NCBI GenBank assembly: GCA_000149265.1
Contig: CH002967.1
Span: 404,279-468,278, forward strand
Direction: 5' to 3'
Source of the DNA: Ciona savignyi
Taxonomy: Eukaryota > Chordata > Ascidiacea > Phlebobranchia > Cionidae
Length of the DNA: 64,000 bases
Shown here: piece after piece, positions 12,701 through 23,300 of the stretch
Layout of the letters: every line of letters starts with the position of its first letter
How positions within the stretch are numbered: position 1 is the stretch's first letter
Notes under the pieces: generated by a model
Database searches by the model: none
Told to the model about the DNA's origin: nothing
Seen by the model: only the letters and a program-made list of their open reading frames with translations
Program-made: the position numbers and the translations under genes

Positions 12701-12872
12701 GCAAACCCATGTTTAAAACTGACTGTAATGCCATAACCTCAATTTTAGTGTGCAGTTTCCCTCCTTCCCTTCGTTTAGTTTTCCGCGTGTTAAGTTAATG
12801 AAGTTCAAAATAAAATTACTGAGGATAAAAAAATAAAATCAACCAACCTGCAGATTCCTTTTCTTCACCCAT
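9718..12872 (-). CDS. EFCAB2: EFCAB2 / dynein regulatory complex subunit 8 (complete)
   Basis: Four exons on the - strand: 12872-12848 (ATG), 12030-11899, 10969-10864 and 9943-9718 (TGA at 9720-9718). They sum to 489 nt, or 162 aa, with phase matching at each junction. The protein is a calmodulin-like EF-hand subunit of the nexin-dynein regulatory complex of motile cilia. Recognisable blocks are FEIFDHESNKTVDVREIGT, RSLGCCPSEGELHDMLAEIE, EEEEPTGYIRFEKFLPMMT, RRYKPAPEDQLLKAFEVLD, EEGEPFTQEELDEFLSAAVD and DYISVMAVDD, in the order known for EFCAB2. The EF-hand loops lack the full DxDxDG pattern (for example DHESNKTVDVRE and DTERKGFLSQEE), so calcium binding is doubtful; this is typical of the family. 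It is convergent with SLC29 and upstream of the protease 3' end. Its introns hold several SINE A pieces. The start is the only ATG in frame in the first exon. Confidence 0.95.
10020..10195 (-). mobile_element. SINE family A, truncated
   Basis: Tail at the low end (GATAGGATATTTATG), extending to the CTGGGTTCAGGCAATGTCC block. It lies in EFCAB2 intron 3, 76 bp from the last exon. Confidence 0.75.
11036..11232 (+). repeat. Two SINE A head fragments
   Basis: tRNA-like heads at about 11036-11100 (GATCGGTTGGTTGATGGTTT) and 11186-11232 (GATCGGTTGGTGGTTAGAGC). Each is preceded by a copy of ATTTAAGTATCTGTAGCAAA-type flank. They are followed by the complete copy at 11318, giving three heads in a row about 130-150 bp apart. 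Confidence 0.65.
11318..11612 (+). mobile_element. SINE family A, full length
   Basis: Complete copy from CCGGCCGGTTGGTTTGGTGG to a short ATCCTATCAT tail, within EFCAB2 intron 2. Confidence 0.85.
11608..11880 (-). mobile_element. SINE family A, diverged, opposite orientation
   Basis: An older reversed copy abuts the tail of the preceding one, so the two are tail to tail. Its end near CAATGTCTGATTAGTGCCTT lies only 19 bp from the EFCAB2 exon ending at 11899. Confidence 0.6.
12581..12786. mobile_element. MITE-like element, second copy, inverted
   Basis: About 205 bp. The left end ACAACAGTAAAAGGAGAGAA and the right end CCTTCCCTTCGTTTAGTTTT are near-inverse. Its reverse complement aligns with the element at 6610-6804, including the AGTTTTAAACATGGG and TTGGGGTTAG cores. 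It lies in EFCAB2 intron 1, 62 bp from the first coding exon. Confidence 0.7.
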
Positions 12873-13134
12873 TTTTTTAAATGTTTGGTTCGAGCGGCGA
12901 ACGAGTGTGCCCGTTTAATTTTATTCTTAAAAATACATTTAAAAACAAGGATATTGTTTTAAAAAGAGTGATTTTTCCGTTTTCGGGGAATAACCGATGC
13001 GTTGTTATAACAACTACCATAAATATCTGAGCATAGACATCTTACTTTTATCTAATGGACAAAGGAAATGCAATATATAAAGGACTTTTAAATCACTGTT
13101 TCGAAACATGTGTCTTTTGTTTATTTTGTCAGGC

Positions 13135-13430
13135 CGAATATATAAGTTGATTAGTGCGTATCTTTCAGCCGAAGGATTGATGGTTTTTAACTGGTCGTCG
13201 TCGGCTGTCCTTGGGCAACACACTTACCGGACATTACCCAAATTGGGGCTTTAATAAGTTCAACCATAAAAAAAGATCGTCTAAATCACTCTAAATTATA
13301 CTACCACACTGCAATTGTTCCGGTAACCAGACGATGGGCGCAATGTAATCTGGCAATTTAACTCTTTGTATGTTAACTCTTTCGTTTTCCAATTCACGGG
13401 GATAAACAATAATATCCCATCCTATTTATA
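13135..13430 (+). mobile_element. SINE family A, diverged
   Basis: The head is recognisable (AGGCCGAATATATAAGTTGA, TCCTTGGGCAACACACTTAC) and the tail reads GGGGATAAACAATAATATCC. It lies between EFCAB2 and the protease gene. Confidence 0.65.
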
Positions 13431-13734
13431 AAATGTAAAATCCACAGCAGAGGACGAACAATTATTAAGTGTTTATACTTGATTACTGAAGAGGTTTAGC
13501 ATAAATTAAAATCTATATGTCTTTCAAGATCACTTCAGAATAAATCATGTATTCGAGTATGGAAGAAGTAATGTATTCGAATATTTAGGACTATAGATTT
13601 CTGTTTTGTTGTAGTATTTGTCTATTTTACTGTCAATCAAAACAACGTGCCGTTAAACTGCAGTTATGCAATTTCGTTGCTTTTATATCCTTAACTTTCC
13701 ATTTTTATTATTATCGTTTATGTCCCTATATTGA

Positions 13735-13885
13735 TGGGTTCGGCCTTAAAACCGAAGGAACGTCTCCATCAACGCACTTTTAATAGCTCCAATAACTCGA
13801 CGGTGGACCCGAGGTAATCTGACGATTGCCAGTGTGTTAACTCCCCCTTGTTTTCCCGTTCATGGGGATAATCATGAATATCGTT
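13735..13885 (+). mobile_element. SINE family A, 5'-truncated
   Basis: Body and tail only: TTTAATAGCTCCAATAACTC, ATCTGACGATTGCCAGTGTG, GGGGATAATCATGAATATCG. Confidence 0.7.
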
Positions 13886-14064
13886 TTGGCGTTTTTTCCC
13901 GTTCCTGTGTCGTGATTTTATTCGTTTGTCATTTTTAAATACTGGGGCAAAAAATAAATAAACTAAACTTACTAAAAAACTAATATCCTATTCCTATCCT
14001 ATCAATATTGACGGTATGCGTGTCCTCAGTAGAATAAACAACAAATTATTATTATCATCATGAT

Positions 14065-14070
14065 TTTATT
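14065..14070 (-). terminator. Candidate poly(A) signal of the trefoil protease gene
   Basis: AATAAA on the - strand, about 285 nt beyond the stop codon at 14355. No clear alternative is seen closer. Confidence 0.45.
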
Positions 14071-14354
14071 AAATCTCCGCCTTACAATAGACAAAGCAGT
14101 GACAATTGAAACTCGATTGGCAGCTTGTACGATATGTTGCGTCACGATTATGGTGAAACATATAACAGGTGATCTAGAAGTCTTTCAATACTGTACAACA
14201 GATTTCAATTGCTTTAAAATGAAGTTTAAATCGACCCCGTTCAAAAAGACGCAAATAGGGGATAAGAAATCCGGCCCGCGACCCAGCCCTAAAAGGACAT
14301 GCTGTCTTATACAATGCGAAAAAGTGCGTTGAAAAGAAGTAAAAATAAATAAAT

Positions 14355-17300
14355 CTAATCGCAACATCTGTTTGTTTTCCGGTTTATCCACTCCCTGTAA
14401 TAAGCAACGTCGGTGGAAACTGCTGGTTGTCGGTCGTAGTTAAGAGTGTTACAGCTTGGGGAACCGATGCTGGTAAGACCGTACAGTATCCACCGCTGTA
14501 AGGTCTTCCCGTTCCTTTGCCTTCCGACCACTTTAGGACCGACTAATGGACCACCCGAGTCACCCTGAGTGGAAAATGTTTTAAATGCTACAAGTGTTAA
14601 TCTTTTCGATTTTTTTGCTACAATTTTANNNNNNNNNNNNNNNNNNNNNNNNNNNNNNNNNNNNNNNNNNNNNNNNNNNNNNNNNNNNNNNNNNNNNNNN
14701 NNNNNNNNNNNNNNNNNNNNNNNNNNNNTGGCGAAAGGAACGAGGTCCGCCGTGTCAACGTCCGTATTAGTTGGTTTTGATGGATATTATTGTTATCCTA
14801 GTGAATGGGAAAACACAAGGGACCTTATCACACAGGTAATCGCCGGGTTAACCGAAAGGAGCGTTAATATTAGCCTACACTAACCATTCGGCCACACGGT
14901 CGTTCAACTTACGGTGCGAGTTTTTTTAGTAAATTTTCAAACCCATGATGAATTTGTCACAAAGACCATTTTATACATATTCCGTATACGTATCAATCGC
15001 TTTATCAATTCGGCTAAAAAATTAAGTTTTTTAATCATGTTTACGTTTTTTTTTTTATAAAAACTTATGTTAATTTTTTTTGTCATTTTTTTATCATTTA
15101 AAAAAAAACTAAGTTTCGAACCCATAATGGGTTTGTTACCAACACCTTGTTAATTAGAAATCGTTAAAAAATCAACTTACGGTGCAAGTGTCCTGGTTTC
15201 TCTCCCCACCAGCGCACAGCACTCCTTGCGGATTCCTAAATTCCGGGACATTTCGCTGACAGAGAGTTTCGTTCAGGATTCGAACTCCAAGCTGCTTCAG
15301 GTTCTTGGAATCGACTCCACGACCTTTAGGATAAGTAGCAGTTAGTACCATGTCAGGTTAGTGTTTAAGCAAGTTGATTCAATTATAATGTGGCTTTGTA
15401 CATTTTAAGGATAAGTAGCAGTTAGGACCAAGTCTGGTCAGTGTTTAAGCAAGTTAATTAAATTATAATGTAGCTTCGTATATTTTAATGTATTTTTATG
15501 CGTTTTTTGTTTTGCACAAGACATTAAACACAATAAATGTAGTTTGGCGGTTTCGTCAAAAACACAAATATATATTTTAAAATAAATAAAATATTAGAAT
15601 CCTGTACTTTACGCCTTTCCAAAACAGGGTAAGATAAAAGGCAAAATAGATAACTGTTAGATAAATACCATTATAGCTTAAGTGGTTAGAGTCAAGAAAA
15701 AAATGGTTAGCAAATGATTACTCCTATATTTTTTTTATTCTAACTGTTAATGTCTCTTTTTAATTGCAACTAGTGATTTACACTTTGAAATGGAAGCAAT
15801 ATAAGTTTTAAATAAAAAATGTCTTAAATACTAATAGAGCTGACCGGTCCGGTTTTCGAATGGTTAACGCGACCGATACATATACAGACTTACATACAAA
15901 AAACGGTCTTAGCAACTTGCCCATCCTGGGTTGGAAACTAAAGCCGATATAAAAACGACTAATGCATATACCATTATGAGCAAGAACAGTCTCAGTGACT
16001 AGCCCATCCGAAACTTAACTCCACAAAATAGATTATTAAAACTAAAGATACGTATACCATTATGAGCAAGAACAGTCTCAGGACGAACCCATCATGGGTC
16101 CGAAACTTAACTCCGTAAATATATATTATTAAAATAAAGATAAACCGCATAAAACGTTGCCTACCTTTATCAAGTCCCCAACCAGTTGCCCAAACCACTT
16201 GCGCAACTCTAGCTCTGACTGTGGGCAAGCACACCGGTTGGACGTATTCGTTGAAGATGATTCGTTTCTTCAGCTTAATCAGTGCGATGTCGAAGGTGAT
16301 GACTCCGCGCGAAACCCCGGAAACAAATTGTTCGTGCTGCTCCAGATAATCGATGTCTGTGACGAAATAATTGGTTAGTTGTGATTGTTTGTTTTCTTGG
16401 CGATTTTGCGAGGGAAATTGCTTTGTTCCTAGAAGTGACTTTTGTAACAATTACCACCAATGTGGTAAATATGATTTGTTTAAAGTAGGTTGCTCTGTGT
16501 CTGGTTTTTCCCGAGATTTCACGGTTTTCGGTATTGACACCAAGACAGGTGTTTGGACCTTTATTGACAACGTAATCTCGCGAATAAACCAACTGCACGC
16601 CGTCTTACATACGTGTGTGTAGTTCCGACTTGAGTGAATTTATATTTACGCTCTTACGTACATTTGTTTCTTTCAAGCCGTCGCGCGAACATACGTTATG
16701 TACAAAGATATAAACACCTGTGCCCATGTCAATACCGGAGTCCGGAACTATTATGCCAACAGAACTTGAATGTTCAGAATAAGTTAAGTTTAGAACACAT
16801 ACCTTGTCGGCCAATGAACTTTTGTACTTGGGTTCCATGCGCTTGCTTCCAACCCATAAACCTTGCAACGTGGACTGTATAGAAGATGGCGTCCAAGCTG
16901 TAATACAATAATGTGGTTAGCAATAGCGGGCTGGACGTTCGCGTGGACAAATTGTGAACGCGAACAATACATATACCGACTGTTATACTAAAAACCGTCC
17001 TTGTGGCAAGCCCATCATGGGTTCAAAACTTGGCTCGGTAAAAAATATAAAAATAAAAATAGCGGGTTGGAATCGTTTGGTTTATTTTATAAAACGGAAA
17101 AACTACAGTAGTTAAAACACGTTAGTGTATACACACGGGTATAACTGAGACAAAAATGACGTGGTCGTAAAACCTTACATTAGCCTAACCAAATTAAACA
17201 CATGTTTATCAATGAAAATGAGGAAACCAAATGACGTTATGATACGACAATCCTTAGATTGCCTTGTGCCCATCGAGGATTTGTATATACGCTATTGCGG

Positions 17301-20300
17301 GAAAATTGAGTTAGTAAATTAGGATATGATGAATTATAAAAAAATATGTTGATAATTTCCAATTAAAAAAAAAAGTGTCTAAAAGGTTAACGGGACCGAT
17401 ATATCTTCCGATTCATTTATAAAATCAGTTTTAGTAGATAGTGCCAGAGTAAAGGACTCATTCTGGCTTCGACTTTAGTCCGGTAAAAAATCATAACAGT
17501 ATGGACATGGTTAAATAGTTAACGCCGCAGATATATATACCAATTTTGTACAAAACGGACTTATTAAAGAGTCCATTGTGAGTTCGAAAATTTGACCCGT
17601 AAAACAAACAAACACCAACTTACTCTGGAACGCGACTGGTGCGGCTTTGCTTGTTCATGCAATGAGCTGCTGTGACCAGCCATTTGTCGCAGATGACTGT
17701 GGCGCCGCAGAGGAAGGTCCGTCTGCCTTCTTTCTTCAACAGCATCGCCATCCACGGGTGGCTGAACGGGTACGCTCTGTGGGTGGATACGCGGGTAAGG
17801 TTTGGTCGAATATAAATTCTATTTGAATAAGGTCCGATGTCTAACAGAACAGGTAACGCTGCAAAACTGTAAGAATTAAATAGGTAGACATGCTCCATCT
17901 GCGTATATAAATTCTATTTGAATAAGGTGTGTTTTTTAACAGAAGAGGTAATGCTGTAAAACTGAAATTCGACACAGAAATTTAGAGTGGGGATTGAACG
18001 GGTACGCTCTGTAGGTAGACATGCGGGTCAGGCTTGGTCGAATATAAATTCTATTTGAATAAGGTCCGATCTTCAACAGAGGTGTTGGCGCTGTAAAACT
18101 AATTTTTGACATAGAAATTGTAGTGAGAATTAAATGGGTACGCTCTGTGGGTGGATACGCGAATAAGGTTTGGTCGAATATAAATTCTAATTGAATAAAG
18201 TGTGTTTTTTAACAGAAGATGTAACGTTATGAAACTAAATTTCGACAAAGAAATTGGAGTGGGGATTGAATGGATACGCTCTGTATGTGGATATGCGGAT
18301 AGGTCATCTTTGTGTATATATTCTATTTGAATAAGGTGTGTTTTTTAACAAAAGAGGTAACGCTGTTAAGCTAATCTTTGACATATAAATTGGATTGGGG
18401 AATAAATGAATATGCTTTGTAGGTAGCATGCGGTATCTTCGCATATAAATTCTATTTGAATAAGGTGTGTTTTAATAGAACAGGTAACGCTGTGAAACTA
18501 AATTTCGAAATACTAATTGGAGTGAGAAATAAAAGGATACGCTCTATACTTGGACGAGAAAACGACGGTCGTTGTTTCGCGTCATGGAAAACAAATTAAC
18601 ACAATTTAGGAAAATATGCGGACGCAGCGGTAAAACTAATATTTTTGACGCTGAATTGCTTTGATTAAACATATGGATATCGCTAACAAAAATTCCTGGA
18701 CCATGTTCAAAATTCAAAATTAATCTCTTAAAATTAAAAAAAGGGAAATTGCCCCTTTCTTATAATTAAAAAATAGATTTGTCAAAATGAAAAAAATCAA
18801 GAAAATGCACATGTTTTAACATTTAAAAATATAAAGAAACTGCCAAATTTTCAAAATAAAAAATCAATAAAATGCAAATTTCTACACACCTGGTGCCACC
18901 GACGATCTTTCGTATTGAACCACCGACAGTTGGAGGGCGAATGGTGGAACCTGGGTAATACCTCGGGCGCCCACAATCCACTGGGTAACATTGACGCGGT
19001 GGGACCACGTATGTCGTGCCTGCGATGGTAAATGGGATCGTTAGACTTTGTATCTGGTTATACTTTGCAATTGGTAAGACTTTGTAATTGATAATACTTT
19101 GCAATTGGTAAAACTTTTACTGGGTTCAAGCAATGTCTGTTAAGTGGCTTGCCAAAGGTTAAGTGCCTTGCCACACAGACGACTAGCTTGCGACCAGTTT
19201 CGGACTTTTAACCTTCCGGTTGAATGGTGTCGCGCTAAACCACCAGACTAACCCGGTCAGATTAATTTACATCCTGTGAACCGAAGCTTTGTTCAAAGGC
19301 ATCATTTAAGACCTTTGTGTCAAAATCAAATTGTCGGAGCTGATAGTTATGTGTAATTGACTTGGTTTGGTGACTTAAAATTAAACTTACATCGTCCCAG
19401 CCTTTAGAATCAAACTTGGTGACTTAGTATTTAACTTACATCGTCCCAGCCTTTAGAATCAAACTTGGTGACTTAGTATTTAACTTACATCGTCCCAGCC
19501 TTTAGAATCAAACTTGGTGACTTAAAATTAATCCTTCAACTTACATCGTCCCAGCCAGTTGCATGAACGTCTGGTGACGGGTTGAGTTACTGGCCGTGGT
19601 GTTGTTGAAGGTCGTGTCGTCGTTACAACTGGGGTTGTTGTTGTTGTCGGTGCCTGTGTTGTTGTCCTGAAATCGAGTTAAAAGATTGATTTTAATAAGT
19701 GTTATACAGTGTAATGCTTAATATATTACACCAAGAAAACAGTATGTATACATATACATTTAAAGGTTTATTTTATTACCCCAATATTATTCTTCCTTTT
19801 CACTACTGGGTCGTTCTTGCACACTTTTATAAATGTTTTTATTTAGTTATTTTAAGTTAAAGTTTTCACGCCGTAATTTATTTTTATATGCTGATAAATG
19901 TAAGGTTTAAAGGCCACTTCATTATTTGTCTCCGTTATAACGTGTCTATTCACTGGGGTGTTTTAACTCCTGTACTTTTTTCGATTTATCATATCTAAAC
20001 TTCTTTTTTAACCTACAATAATTATGCCATTCTTCTCTAATGTAATGAAGAATCAAAAACCTAAATTAAACATACAAATAAACAGTATGAAAGTTTGAAA
20101 CTGAAAAATATTTAATCTCAATACTCTCTTGACATCTTTTATATTACCATGTTCAATCTGGTCAATGTACGTTTTATTGCAGGATTATTAGCGTGTTCTA
20201 ATAAGCATGTTGCTCTCTAATGATTATGCTATTCATTGCCACCGGATGTATCGGCTCTAACTGGTCATTTACACCAGGAAATGGTTTACTATTCCCCGCA

Positions 20301-23300
20301 GTAATTACAAAATCTCCGATGTTCAATTATGTCGCTTTCAGCAGATGCTGATTAAGGACGTTGTAAATTATTTATTAATTCCCGAAAATTACCGTTTTCA
20401 AGCTAGGTGAAATATTGAGCATTAAGAAGCACCATCAGTGAAAACTCAGTTAATACAGGAAATACGTCCTCAGAAATTAGGCAGGGGAATTATAACACTG
20501 TAACTCTTTTGATTACCGCTTGTCCCACGGTGAGATTACGAACCTATTTTGTTAAATACAATAGAGAGAGATATCCTATATAACCTTTGCTCTTCTTCTT
20601 CAAGTATTGTGTGAGGCAACATTGGCTAAATGTCTTGCTCAAGTATACAACCAACTAACCAAAATCATACCCCTCTTTCAGCTAATGGCATCACGAAATC
20701 AGTCGAACACGCAATCAGTCGAAATCAACTTTTTTGTGGGTTCGTTACTCTGGACCGTTTATGTATAGGAGTATGTATATGTATCGGTCGCGTTAACCAT
20801 TTGGCTACACGACCGTACAGTGAAAATCAACTGACCGGACTATATTTTAAACAACTCACGAATCCCATATACATTGTAGTCGGAATACCTTGCTTACAAA
20901 TTCTTAATGCCTTTTTAAAGAATGCACCCGATTAAGCTAGCATCATTTTCCATCACACAACCGCATATTTCCTTTGATGTTAGCGTTGGGAATTGACCAG
21001 ACTATATTTTAAAAAATCTACGAATTCGATATACTTACGTAGTGGTCGTGGTGGTAGCGTTCTCATCTCGACCCTCTGCGATGTTTCGAAGCTGCCACAC
21101 GTCCTTGGTCAGCAAGTCGACCAACGAGAATTGCGAAGGATCAGCATTGGCACGACGCAACTGGTCAAGAAAGCTCATTGTTGTTGTGGGAGCCTGAGTG
21201 GTCGTGGTGGTAGTTGTCGTCGTTGGTGGAGAGGTGGCCGGGATCTCCGACAGAGGGCGTGCTGGAGCTGTGAAAATAGGATTTCTATGTAGAGGTATCA
21301 AATAGTAAAATCGAGTTGCCGAGTGATTAACGCGACTGATACATATGCTGATGTTTATATTGAAAAACGGTTTTAGTGACGAGCCCATCATAAGGTTACC
21401 AGTGTAAAAAATATTTTAAAAAAGGATGTAAATAGATTATTGTATCAGCTCATTCGGTTAAAGACCTAGAGGAGGCTTAAGTGAATCTATGTTCAGCCCA
21501 ACGGTGATCGCGAGGTAATTTGACGATTGTACACGTTCTTATGTAAGGTTTATTCACGGAGATAAAATTTGAATATCTTATTCAAACATCAATTCAAATG
21601 AAACCGACATTAATACCAACGGCCTATAAAGCATACTAAAATATATCGTCTTAAGGATTAGATTGATTGTGTAAATGGTAAAAAATTACTGTGTAACTGG
21701 TTAAAATTTACTTTCTGAGTAAAATCTACATTGATGCCCACAGTCTATCCAGCATAATAAAATATATCGACTTAAGCATTAGGTTGATTGTGTAAATTTT
21801 TTAAAAAATTTACTTTCTGAGTGGTAGCATTGGCGTCCATTCTCCACTACGTGATAACAGCACCCTCTTCCGACACATTCGTTCTGTGATAACCCGAATC
21901 CACATCGCCGCAAGCTGGCGCTAGGGATCTGGCAACGAGGCGTAGGGCAGGAACCGGTAAGAACTGTGGATGAATCAGGTTAGTTTTGATTTCGTTATTG
22001 CTAAACATGGTATCCAAACATGAAACATATTTCATTAAGCTACTTCCCTCTTACATGAGGCTAAAGGTTATACTACAGGAGGAAAATATTTTTAATTGGG
22101 GCTAAGTTTCGAACGAGTTCATCACCGAGACAATTTATGGATACATTTTCGGCCACACAGTATGTTCTTCAGGACAGAAATATGGGACTGTGGGCATTTA
22201 TACTAATAGATAAACCACCCCTAACGGTATTGGGTTTAAGGAAGAAATTTTACTGGACCTGTATTTTGTTTAAACCTTTTATTATTTATCATTGGCTGTA
22301 AGTGTGGTAGAATTAGCAGGACAGTTAAATGTTTAAGCTGTATATCAGAATAGGCCTTGATGTAAAAGCTAAATTATCTAATTTAATAATCAACAATTTT
22401 ACAAAGCAGTCATCAACATTTTTAATTCGGCGTAAAGATCTTATACTCACCGGCTGGGTGATAACACCTCCGTGACGTCACGGGATCGTTGACGTCATAG
22501 CAGCAACCGACATTGACGCATGACAGCTCATCCGGCAAATTTCCGCATGACGTACGGTACGGACGCACGACGGAAGTGCAACGGAACAAACATCCGGTAA
22601 ATTCTGGATTGGAAATGACAATCGTTAATGGTGACGTAATAAAGAAATAAAAATGAAATGATTCTGTGGTTAAACGGTTAATGCCGATATATTTACCAAC
22701 TATATAAAATAAAACACAGTATAAGTGACAAACCATCTGTTCGAAAACCAAAACCCGGTAAAAAATGGAACTGTTTTGTGACCGAATGGTTGATGTAATT
22801 GATTTACATTGTCATGTCTCCTTTAAAACGGTATTAGTGACAAGCCTATCATGGGTAAAATAAAAATATATGTTTTAAAATTAACGGGTAAAAAATAATT
22901 GTTTTTGATTTATTGGGTTAAAACATATAAAATGTAGAATTTGATTTTTAAGCTAAGTTTGCCTTTTGACTTTTTAGGATTAGTTAATTTTTTGATTTTT
23001 TAGGCTAAGTTCATAAAAGTCGCTGTAAAATATTTAAAATTAGCCCTGAAATTTATTTTAAACAAACTAAGTTGTCAAAATCATTCACTTGTAATGTTGC
23101 TTATAGTTGCCACGTTTTTTTATTCAACACAATCCATCTTTGTTTGGTCATTAACAAACAATGGACTACTTATTCATCATAATATGACACAACAACGACC
23201 ATTATCAACAAATACAAAATAACAATGAAAAGTAATTGCAACAATGAATGTGACGTCATAACATCGCGTCATAACATTTGGTGGGAATGTTATCGTCATA

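Noticed and set aside
14060..14332. 90-residue open frame on the + strand beside the protease gene
   Set aside because: It lies antisense to the presumed protease 3' UTR and shows no recognisable domain.
21035..21391. 118-residue - strand frame with Thr runs
   Set aside because: It is the protease exon 21267-21039 plus intron read-through, not a separate gene.
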